Origin: Betaproteobacteria bacterium
GTDB taxonomy: Bacteria > Pseudomonadota > Gammaproteobacteria > Burkholderiales > Usitatibacteraceae
Assembly: GCA_012274175.1 (NCBI GenBank)
Contig: JAAOZZ010000060.1
Location: 1 to 13,009 of the forward strand
Length of the DNA: 13,009 bases
Reading direction: 5' to 3'
The stretch's first letter is position 1. The number at the start of each line of letters is the position of its first letter. This document shows positions 8,053-13,009 of this stretch, piece by piece. Below the pieces are notes generated by a model. It did no database searches. It saw only the letters and a program-made list of their open reading frames with translations, and was not told the DNA's origin. The translations under genes were made by a program, and so were the position numbers.

Positions 8053-9404
8053 ACGCCGACCCCACTCCCCTCGAACCTGTCGCCGAGCCCGCGTCCATGA
8101 TGACGCCCCAGGAGATCGTCCACGAGCTGGACAAGTTCATCGTGGGCCAGGCCGACGCGAAGCGCGCGGTGGCGATCGCGCTGCGCAACCGCTGGCGCCG
8201 CGCCCAGGTGGCCGAACCCCTGCGCGCCGAGATCACGCCCAAGAACATCCTCATGATCGGGCCCACGGGCGTGGGCAAGACGGAGATCGCACGCCGGCTC
8301 GCTCGCCTCGCGAACGCCCCCTTCATCAAGGTCGAGGCGACGAAGTTCACCGAAGTGGGCTACGTCGGGCGCGACGTGGACTCCATCATCCGCGACCTGG
8401 CGGAGATCGCGGTGAAGTCGACCCGCGAGCAGGAGATGCACAAGGTGCGCCCGCGCGCCGAGGACGCGGGCGAGGACCGGGTGCTCGACGCGCTGCTCCC
8501 GGGCGTGCCCGCCGCCGAGGGCCACGACGCCAACTCCACGCGCCAGCGCTTCCGCAAGCTGCTGCGGGAGGGCAAGCTCGACGACAAGGAGATCGAGATC
8601 GACGTGGCGCAGGGCGCGGCGAACATGGAGATCCTCGCCCCGCCGGGCATGGAGGAGCTCACGCAGCAGATCCAGGGCATGTTCCAGACCATGGGAGGGG
8701 CCCGGCGCAAGCGCCGAGCGCTGAAGATCCACGAGGCGCTGCGCCTGCTCACCGACGAGGAAGCGGCCAAGCTCGTGAACGAGGAGGAGATCCGCTTCAA
8801 GGCGCTGCGCGCGGTGGAGCAGGACGGCATCGTGTTCATCGACGAGATCGACAAGATCGCGAGCCGCGGGGAGCTGCAGGGCGCGGACGTCTCGCGCCAG
8901 GGCGTGCAGCGCGACCTGCTGCCGCTCGTGGAGGGCACCGCGGTCACCACCAAGTACGGGATGATCCGCACCGACCATATCCTGTTCATCGCGAGCGGTG
9001 CCTTCCACCTCGCCCGGCCCTCGGACCTGATCCCGGAGCTGCAGGGCCGGCTGCCGATCCGCGTGGAGCTGGCGAGCCTGTCCGTGGGCGACTTCGAGCG
9101 CATCCTCACCGCCACCGACGCGTGCCTCACGCGCCAATACCAGGCGCTGCTCGCCACGGAGGGCGTGAGCCTCGAGTACACCGCCGAAGGCGTGCGGCGC
9201 CTGGCCGAGATAGCGTTCGCGGTGAACGAGCGCACGGAGAACATCGGCGACCGGCGGCTCTACACTGTGATGGAGAAGCTCCTCGAGGACGTGTCGTTCG
9301 ACGCGGGAGGCGGCGAGCGCCGGGTCGTGATCGACGCCGGATACGTCGATGCGCGCCTCGCGAGCCTCGCGCAAAGCGAGGACCTCGCCCGCTACGTGCT
9401 GTAG
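8049..9404 (+). CDS. hslU: ATP-dependent protease ATPase subunit HslU (ClpY)
   Basis: HslU is the AAA+ hexamer that recognises, unfolds and feeds substrates into HslV. From GTG 8049 it has 451 residues: Walker A GPTGVGKT (71-78), pore loop GYVG within [18 protein letters not shown], an intermediate domain at roughly 125-245 ([31 protein letters not shown]), Walker B FIDEID (263-268), [39 protein letters not shown], the sensor-2 ENIGDRR region (arginines about 402-403), and the C-terminal DLARYVL tail that docks into HslV. GTG 8049 overlaps the hslV stop by four bases, implying coupling. ATG 8097 or 8100 is the alternative and gives the usual N-terminus ([17 protein letters not shown]); in that case residues 1-16 are not translated. 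Function is certain, the start is not. Confidence 0.96.
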   Translation: MNADPTPLEPVAEPASMMTPQEIVHELDKFIVGQADAKRAVAIALRNRWRRAQVAEPLRAEITPKNILMIGPTGVGKTEIARRLARLANAPFIKVEATKFTEVGYVGRDVDSIIRDLAEIAVKSTREQEMHKVRPRAEDAGEDRVLDALLPGVPAAEGHDANSTRQRFRKLLREGKLDDKEIEIDVAQGAANMEILAPPGMEELTQQIQGMFQTMGGARRKRRALKIHEALRLLTDEEAAKLVNEEEIRFKALRAVEQDGIVFIDEIDKIASRGELQGADVSRQGVQRDLLPLVEGTAVTTKYGMIRTDHILFIASGAFHLARPSDLIPELQGRLPIRVELASLSVGDFERILTATDACLTRQYQALLATEGVSLEYTAEGVRRLAEIAFAVNERTENIGDRRLYTVMEKLLEDVSFDAGGGERRVVIDAGYVDARLASLAQSEDLARYVL

Positions 9405-9434
9405 CGGTCACGGATCGGAACGAACCGTAACGCG

Positions 9435-9456
9435 CGCCCGGCCTAGAATCCGGGCG
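9435..9456. promoter_or_regulatory. Perfect dyad enclosing a TAGAAT -10-like box, abutting the lipoprotein start
   Basis: CGCCCGG (9435-9441) and CCGGGCG (9450-9456) are exact reverse complements around CCTAGAAT. The box TAGAAT (9444-9449) lies seven bases before ATG 9457. At the DNA level this looks like an operator covering a promoter; at the RNA level it would be a seven-pair hairpin just after hslU. No U tract follows, so it is a poor rho-independent terminator. No clear -35 element is visible. Confidence 0.45.
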
Positions 9457-10305
9457 ATGAAGATCGCCCGCACCATCGTCCTCGCCGCGCTCGCCGCGGG
9501 CTGCGTTTCCCCCGGGACCGCGCCCCCCGGCGACGCCGCAACTTCCCTCGCCGCGGCCGAGTCCGCGTTCGCGGCGCAGTCCGTGCGAGAGGGCATGCGC
9601 GCGGCGTTCCTCGCCCATTTCGCCGACGACGGCGTGATGGTGCAGGGAGGATGGACCAACGCCATCGCGCACCTCACGCTGCGCCCCTCGCCGCCCATCG
9701 CGCTCGACTGGCGGCCCGCATACGTCGAGGTCGCAGCCTCGGGAGAGCTCGGGCTGTCGACGGGGCCCTGGATGGTCACCGATCCCGCGCATCCCGGGGA
9801 GAAGCCGGCCTACGGGCAATTCGTCTCGGTGTGGCGCCGAGCCGCCGGCGGCCCCTGGAAGGTGGCGGTGGACATCGGCATCGCCCACCCGCAACCCGCG
9901 CTCTGGGACGAGGCGCTGCGGGCATCGACGGTCGAGGGCGGCGGGGCGCCCCGGGGAAGCATCGAGGCCGCGGAAGCGGGTTTCGCGCGAGAGGCCCTGC
10001 GCGACGGAGCCCGTGCCGCCTACGGGCGCCACGCCTCGGCGACGCTCAGGATCTATCGCAGCGGCGCGAGTCCCGTCCTGGGACGGCAGGCCGCCCTCGC
10101 TTCGAGCGCCGCGGGTGAAGGCCCGTTCGCGTGGAAGGCGGAGCGCATCGAGACGGCCCGCTCGGGCGACTTCGGCTACGCGCGGGGAAGCTACGCCGAG
10201 GCGAGCGCGCCCGGCGTGCCGCTCGGACAGTACCTGCGGATATGGCGGCTGGAATCGGGCGCCTGGCGCATCGCGCTCGACGTCACCGCTCCCCTTCACC
10301 GCTGA
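9457..10305 (+). CDS. Putative lipoprotein with two tandem NTF2/DUF4440-like domains
   Basis: The 282-residue product starts with a lipoprotein signal peptide, MKIARTIVLAALAAGC, with lipobox AAGC and lipidated Cys16, so the mature protein should be tethered to a periplasm-facing membrane. Two related domains follow. Residues 30-145 and 168-280 align with an offset of about 138: SLAAAESAF with SIEAAEAGF, SGELGLSTG with SGDFGYARG, GQFVSVWRR with GQYLRIWRL, and WKVAVDI with WRIALDV. The pattern (AAExxFA, then GxY/F...W...W+I/VxxD) is that of DUF4440/SnoaL-like NTF2 folds, which bind small ligands or act as enzymes; no catalytic residue can be named. The 3' end overlaps the end of the convergent DUF2063 gene by 23 bases. 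Coding is well supported by signal peptide, duplication and codon pattern; function is unknown. Confidence 0.85.
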   Translation: MKIARTIVLAALAAGCVSPGTAPPGDAATSLAAAESAFAAQSVREGMRAAFLAHFADDGVMVQGGWTNAIAHLTLRPSPPIALDWRPAYVEVAASGELGLSTGPWMVTDPAHPGEKPAYGQFVSVWRRAAGGPWKVAVDIGIAHPQPALWDEALRASTVEGGGAPRGSIEAAEAGFAREALRDGARAAYGRHASATLRIYRSGASPVLGRQAALASSAAGEGPFAWKAERIETARSGDFGYARGSYAEASAPGVPLGQYLRIWRLESGAWRIALDVTAPLHR

Positions 10306-11065
10306 AGCCCGTGGGGCCGGCGAGGAGCCCCGCCGAGGCGCAGGCCATGAGGAGCTCGCCGAAGGTTTCGTGCAAGCCCCGCCGGCGCAATCGCGTCACG
10401 GCCTGCTGCAGGGTCTGCCCCTGGGCGAGGGCCTCGAGGAACACCCACTGACCTTCGCCGATGGGCGAAGGCCGCACGACGAAGTCCGCGCGCGCCACGA
10501 GGATGCGCTCCGCTCCCCGCAGTTCATCGGGCGCGCCGTCGCGCCCGGGCTGGTTGGCTTCCCACAGGGCGAGCACCGGATGGGGCGAGGCCGCGAGCCG
10601 CACCCAGGGCCGCAGCCCGAGGCGCAGCCCACCCTGGGAGGCCTGCGGCACGCGAGCGAGCGCCGCCACGTCGAGCGCGCGGCCGTCGGCGGCGTGGAAA
10701 CATTCGTGGCAGGCCCATTCGAGGCGCGCGACATCGGGCAGGTACGGGAGGCCGCGCGCGAACGGGTAGCCCTCGAGGAACTCCGCGAGCCGATCGCCGT
10801 AGCCATGGAGGTCGCCGCTCGTAGAAGGGTGCGAGCGCCCGTACCGGCCCGCCATCTCGCGGAAGAAATCGGGGCCGACCAGCCGGCGCACGACCGGGTA
10901 GGTATCCGCCAGTTCGTCGTGCCATGCCGCACCCATGCCGTCGCGGTATACGCAGAGGCAAGCCTGCACGTGGCTACCGGCGATGAGGTGCGGTGCGAGC
11001 TCGCCATCCCCCTCGCCGCGCAGCGCGGCAAGGAAGGTCCGCTGCAACCGCGCAAGTTCGCTCAT
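10283..11065 (-). CDS. bufC1: DUF2063 (HvfC/BufC-family) partner protein of the MNIO peptide-modifying enzyme
   Basis: This 260-residue protein begins at ATG 11065, which overlaps the stop of the DUF692 gene in an ATGA. The N-terminal DUF2063 domain is clear: LQRTFLAALRG, VYRDGMGAAWHDELADTYPVV, RRLVGPDFFREMAGRYGRSHP, GDLHGYGDRLAEFLEGYPFA, and PYLPDVARLEWACHECFHA. A less conserved C-terminal part (about 130-260) follows. In characterised systems (HvfC, BufC, MbnC-like proteins) this subunit pairs with the DUF692 oxidase and helps bring in the precursor peptide. Adjacency and coupling support the same role here. The 3' end runs 23 bases into the convergent lipoprotein gene, with no recognisable terminator in between. 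Family assignment is strong; the partner function is inferred from homologous operons. Confidence 0.93.
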   Translation of the reverse strand: MSELARLQRTFLAALRGEGDGELAPHLIAGSHVQACLCVYRDGMGAAWHDELADTYPVVRRLVGPDFFREMAGRYGRSHPSTSGDLHGYGDRLAEFLEGYPFARGLPYLPDVARLEWACHECFHAADGRALDVAALARVPQASQGGLRLGLRPWVRLAASPHPVLALWEANQPGRDGAPDELRGAERILVARADFVVRPSPIGEGQWVFLEALAQGQTLQQAVTRLRRRGLHETFGELLMACASAGLLAGPTGFSGEGER

Positions 11066-11922
11066 GGCTCCCCCATCGGCGTCGCGGCCGCCGCGGCCCG
11101 CGCGAGGCGCGATTTCGCTTGCGCCGCTTCGCCCAGCAGCACGTCGGGCTCCGGGATCCCGGCATCCCATTCCACGAGCGTCGGGCGAGGTCCGAAACGC
11201 GCGAGCGCCGCCTCGTAGAGCGTCCACACGTCCGGGGCCACTGCGGCTGCGTGGCTGTCGATGAGCCCCCATCCGGCCGCCTCGTGGCCCCCCAGGTGGA
11301 TCTCGCTCACGCTCGCCGCGTCGATGGCGTCCAGGTAGCGCAAGGCATCGAAGCCGTGGTTCACGGCGTTCACGTGGATGTTGCTCACGTCCAGCAGCAC
11401 GCCGCAGCCGGCGCGGCGCGCCACTTCGGAGACGAATTCCCATTCGGGAATCGCCGAGTGCGCGAACCGGACATACGACGCGACATTCTCCACCAGGATT
11501 TGCCGTCCGAGCCGCTCCTGCACCGCGCTGATTCTCCCCACCACGTGGTCGAGCGCTTCGTCGGTGAACGGGAGCGGAAGCAGGCCGTTGGCGTGATGCC
11601 CGTCGACGGAGCTCCAGCACAGGTGCTCGGAGACGAAGCAGGGATCGCAGCGCCGCACCAGACCGGCGAGTCGCTCGAGATGGCCCGGGTCGAGGGCATC
11701 GGCGGAACCGAGGGACAGGCCCACGCCGTGCAGGCTCACGGGATACTCGCGGCGGAAGCGCTCGAGCCAGGCGAGCGGCTGCCCGCCGCCGCCGAAGAAG
11801 TTCTCGCTGTGCACTTCGAGGAATGCGAGCGGCGGAAGCCGCTCGAGCAGCGCGCGATAGTGGGGCGCGCGCAGGCCCACGCCCGCGCCGTCCGCGGCCG
11901 GGACCCGGGGCAGGCTCGCCAC
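11062..11922 (-). CDS. bufB1: DUF692 multinuclear non-heme iron oxidative enzyme (MNIO; HvfB/BufB-family)
   Basis: This 286-residue TIM-barrel enzyme belongs to the DUF692/MNIO family, which uses a two- or three-iron centre and oxygen to modify cysteines of ribosomal peptides. Candidate metal ligands sit in the family's conserved blocks: LEVHSENFF (35-43), H65 in LHGVGLSLG, H100 in SEHLCW, E145-N146 in VENVASY, D178, N181 and H183 in LDVSNIHVNA, H209 and H213 in IHLGGHE, D222 and H224 in IDSHA, and E251 in LVEWDAGIPE. The probable start is GTG 11922, three bases after the precursor gene's stop, with no clear Shine-Dalgarno, so coupled translation is likely. It should modify the four-cysteine precursor encoded just upstream. 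Family and substrate pairing are well supported; the exact modification (thiooxazole in Caulobacter bufferins, oxazolone/thioamide in methanobactin) is not visible. Confidence 0.94.
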   Translation of the reverse strand: MASLPRVPAADGAGVGLRAPHYRALLERLPPLAFLEVHSENFFGGGGQPLAWLERFRREYPVSLHGVGLSLGSADALDPGHLERLAGLVRRCDPCFVSEHLCWSSVDGHHANGLLPLPFTDEALDHVVGRISAVQERLGRQILVENVASYVRFAHSAIPEWEFVSEVARRAGCGVLLDVSNIHVNAVNHGFDALRYLDAIDAASVSEIHLGGHEAAGWGLIDSHAAAVAPDVWTLYEAALARFGPRPTLVEWDAGIPEPDVLLGEAAQAKSRLARAAAAATPMGEP

Positions 11923-11925
11923 GGG

Positions 11926-12207
11926 CTACTTGTGCCCGGGGGGTTTCCGGTCGCCGTCGGGCGCGGCCTTGCCGCCCAGCTTGGTGCACGTGCCGCTGGG
12001 CACGTACCTCCATTCGCCGGGATCGCCGCTGCGGGCGGCCTTGCCGGCGCAGGAATGCCGCGCGGTGGCGCAATCGTTCTGGCCGGCCTTGGCGACGCCA
12101 TAGCATTTTTCCGTCGCGGGGGCCTTTTCCTGGGCGAGGGCGCCGGATACGCCGGCGGCGACCAGGCCCGCCAGGGCAGAGTGGATGAGGACGCGGGACG
12201 ATTTCAT
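11926..12207 (-). CDS. bufA1: DUF2282 bufferin-type secreted cysteine-containing precursor (BufA1/HvfA-family)
   Basis: This 93-residue product has a Sec signal peptide, [25 protein letters not shown], with likely cleavage ALA-QE after residue 25. The mature part carries the DUF2282 pattern with four cysteines: C35 in [11 protein letters not shown]46 in QNDCATA, C53 in HSCAGKA and C74 in [16 protein letters not shown] before the last cysteine is also family-typical. In characterised homologues these cysteines are oxidatively modified by the DUF692 enzyme and the secreted product sequesters copper or another metal. The Lys/Pro-rich end (residues 80-93) continues past the usual TCxKxGG finish. 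ATG 12207 has a good Shine-Dalgarno (AGGA on the minus strand, 12217-12214, six bases away). It is the first gene of the minus-strand operon, with DUF692 beginning three bases later. Confidence 0.93.
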   Translation of the reverse strand: MKSSRVLIHSALAGLVAAGVSGALAQEKAPATEKCYGVAKAGQNDCATARHSCAGKAARSGDPGEWRYVPSGTCTKLGGKAAPDGDRKPPGHK

Positions 12208-12235
12208 GGACGTTCCTGCTTCGGGATGGGATGGC

Positions 12236-12252
12236 TGCGCGCGAAGCGCGCA
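12236..12252 (-). repeat. Perfect 7+3+7 inverted repeat in the leader of the bufferin operon
   Basis: TGCGCGC and GCGCGCA flank a three-base spacer, centred about 37 bases upstream of ATG 12207 and 19 bases before its Shine-Dalgarno. It would form a very stable hairpin in the mRNA leader or a symmetrical operator in DNA. No matching regulator gene is in the window. Confidence 0.5.
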
Positions 12253-12288
12253 TGACGCAGATGGTACTTCAGGGCCACCCTCCGGGGG

Positions 12289-12317
12289 GTTGAATGCGCA
12301 TGCCCCGGCCTCATGTC
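12289..12317 (+). promoter_or_regulatory. Sigma-32-like heat-shock promoter for hsp20
   Basis: GTTGAAT (12289-12295) matches the sigma-32 -35 consensus CTTGAAA at five of seven positions. After 13 bases, CCTCATGTC (12309-12317) matches CCCCATNTA at six of eight defined positions. Spacer length and the CATGT core are the same as in the promoter before hslV at 7435. Transcription would start near 12324, giving a leader of about 80 bases. The -10 lies in a near-perfect dyad (CCTCAT ... ATGAGG, 12309-12329), which could allow a second regulator to act here. Confidence 0.55.
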
Positions 12318-12326
12318 CCGGGTATG

Positions 12327-12344
12327 AGGGGCCGAGCAGCCCCT
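12327..12344 (+). repeat. Inverted repeat in the hsp20 leader
   Basis: AGGGGC, six bases, GCCCCT: exact arms, at the predicted 5' end of the hsp20 transcript. A possible RNA hairpin; no U tract follows, so it is not a typical terminator. Confidence 0.4.
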
Positions 12345-12358
12345 GCAAAGGCTTGGGT

Positions 12359-12375
12359 GGCCCCCTGGCGGGGCC
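12359..12375 (+). repeat. Inverted repeat shortly before the hsp20 ribosome binding site
   Basis: GGCCCC, five bases, GGGGCC: exact arms, ending 19 bases before the Shine-Dalgarno GGAGGTGA (12395-12402). With the preceding hairpin it would make the hsp20 leader strongly folded. It does not itself cover the ribosome binding site. Confidence 0.4.
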
Positions 12376-12394
12376 GTGATCAACGACGACGAGT

Positions 12395-12402
12395 GGAGGT
12401 GA
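12395..12402 (+). promoter_or_regulatory. Ribosome binding site that sets the hsp20 start at GTG 12405
   Basis: GGAGG (12395-12399) is five bases before GTG 12405 but 14 before ATG 12414, so GTG is the better start. The frame is open further upstream, but that part covers the promoter and leader and does not resemble Hsp20. Confidence 0.65.
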
Positions 12403-12404
12403 CC

Positions 12405-12830
12405 GTGAATCCGATGATGCGCTATGAACCCCTGGTGGGCCGCCTGGACGGCCTGTTCAACGATTTCTTCCGGCCCACGCTGGTGTGGGAGAACCAAGCC
12501 GAGCCGGCGCCGATCCGCGTCGACGTGCGCGAGACGCCCGAGGCCTACACGGTCCAGGCGGAGCTGCCCGGCGTGAAGAAGGACGAGATCCACGTGGAGA
12601 TCGAGGGCAACGAGGTGACGATCTCCGCCGAGACCCGCCGCGAATCCGAAGCGAAGGAAGGCGAGAAGTGGCTGCGCACGGAGCGTTTCTTCGGCAAGAC
12701 CGCCCGCCGTTTCGCGCTGCCCCAGGAGCTGGACGAAGGCAAGGCCAACGCCCGGTTCACCGACGGGGTGCTCGAGCTCACGCTGCCGAAGAAGGCCGCG
12801 GTGAGCGGGCGCAAGCTCGACATCCAGTAA
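12405..12830 (+). CDS. Hsp20/alpha-crystallin small heat-shock protein
   Basis: Small heat-shock proteins form oligomers that hold unfolding proteins in a refoldable state without ATP. From GTG 12405 the product has 141 residues, the usual size. It has a short N-terminal arm ([22 protein letters not shown]), then the alpha-crystallin domain (about 34-130): [55 protein letters not shown], and the signature [11 protein letters not shown] (G121-V-L123). The C-terminal anchoring motif, usually I-x-I, is L138-D-I140. It is divergent from the bufferin operon, with a heat-shock-type promoter in between, and is followed by a rho-independent terminator at 12944, so it is probably monocistronic. The family call is certain; the gene symbol (ibpA/hspX type) is not. 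Confidence 0.95.
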   Translation: MNPMMRYEPLVGRLDGLFNDFFRPTLVWENQAEPAPIRVDVRETPEAYTVQAELPGVKKDEIHVEIEGNEVTISAETRRESEAKEGEKWLRTERFFGKTARRFALPQELDEGKANARFTDGVLELTLPKKAAVSGRKLDIQ

Positions 12831-12862
12831 AAGGCAAACGGGGAAACCGGAATAGCGGGAAC

Positions 12863-12898
12863 GGCGTTGGAGCGGACGACCAGTCGCCGCTCAACGCC
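12863..12898 (+). repeat. Long interrupted stem-loop between hsp20 and its terminator
   Basis: GGCGTT pairs with AACGCC (12863-12868 / 12893-12898), then GAGCGG with CCGCTC (12870-12875 / 12887-12892), then CGA with TCG around a four-base loop. Only single unpaired bases at 12869 and 12876 interrupt it, giving about 15 pairs in 36 bases. It lacks a U tract and lies 45 bases before the real terminator. Function is unknown. Confidence 0.5.
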
Positions 12899-12942
12899 CG
12901 CGAACAGTCCCGGTTCCGAGCAATCTCCGGACGCCCCCAATT

Positions 12943-12979
12943 AGGGCCTCGAGGGCGGCAGCGATTTCGAGGCCCTTTT
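12943..12979 (+). terminator. Rho-independent terminator after hsp20
   Basis: GGGCCTCGA (12944-12952) and TCGAGGCCC (12967-12975) are exact complements; A12943 and T12976 add a tenth pair. A 14-base loop separates the arms and TTTTGGTTT follows. This is the expected end of the hsp20 transcript. Confidence 0.8.
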
Positions 12980-13004
12980 GGTTTGGCGGGGGCGCCTCTA
13001 CAAT
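12978..13004 (+). promoter_or_regulatory. Possible promoter for a gene starting just outside the window
   Basis: TACAAT at 12999-13004 matches TATAAT at five of six positions. A TTGGTT at 12978-12983 is a weak -35 with a short 15-base spacer. The -10 box ends five bases before the window edge, the same distance seen between TAGAAT boxes and start codons at 833 and 9457. Confidence 0.35.
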
Positions 13005-13009
13005 AGCGC

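Noticed and set aside
10283..12253. A continuous minus-strand frame of 656 codons that ends as DUF2063 and could suggest a fusion protein
   Set aside because: Only the part from ATG 11065 matches the family. The upstream part is an Arg-rich shadow of the DUF692 and DUF2282 genes, and ATG 11065 has the ATGA coupling with DUF692.
12276..12404. RNA thermometer in the hsp20 leader (CCTCC at 12279-12283 pairing with GGAGG at 12395-12399)
   Set aside because: CCTCC lies upstream of the predicted transcription start, and the two leader hairpins do not mask the ribosome binding site.

Overview
The window is GC-rich chromosomal DNA, densely packed with genes, and reads as a betaproteobacterium. Two observations support this: the order lipid A acyltransferase pair, dapF, DUF484 (yigA-like), xerC, then hslV-hslU, and HslV with a short pro-peptide ending in HG before the catalytic Thr. 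I cannot name the genus from sequence alone. No rRNA, tRNA, CRISPR array, insertion sequence or phage gene was seen, and no gap between genes exceeds 300 bases.

Positions 1-6168 (+ strand) form one tight run of seven genes with small gaps or overlaps: a 5'-truncated lipid A acyltransferase, a second acyltransferase, dapF, a DUF484/GAF-like gene, xerC, and two adjacent CobW/COG0523 GTPases. The theme is cell envelope (lipid A, and meso-diaminopimelate for lysine and peptidoglycan), chromosome dimer resolution, and metal (probably zinc) handling. The second acyltransferase has HX4N in place of the catalytic HX4D/E.

Positions 6169-9404 (+) hold a STAS-domain protein built from two copies of a helical-segment-plus-STAS unit, then the hslV-hslU protease/unfoldase pair. 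The 81-base gap before hslV carries a good match to a sigma-32 heat-shock promoter. Positions 9457-10305 (+) encode a lipoprotein with two tandem NTF2/DUF4440-like domains; its start codon abuts a perfect dyad enclosing a TAGAAT box.

Positions 10283-12207 (- strand) hold a three-gene operon: a secreted four-cysteine DUF2282 precursor, a DUF692 multinuclear iron oxidase (MNIO), and a DUF2063 partner. This is the recently described bufferin/Hvf-type modified-peptide (RiPP) system for metal stress, here without the DoxX-like fourth gene that often accompanies it. It is the most interesting system in the window.

The divergent region 12208-12404 separates this operon from an hsp20 small heat-shock gene (12405-12830, +). 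It contains a second sigma-32-like promoter with the same 13-base spacer as the one before hslV, plus several inverted repeats. After hsp20 come an unexplained long stem-loop, a rho-independent terminator, and a promoter-like box at the window edge that probably serves a gene starting just outside.
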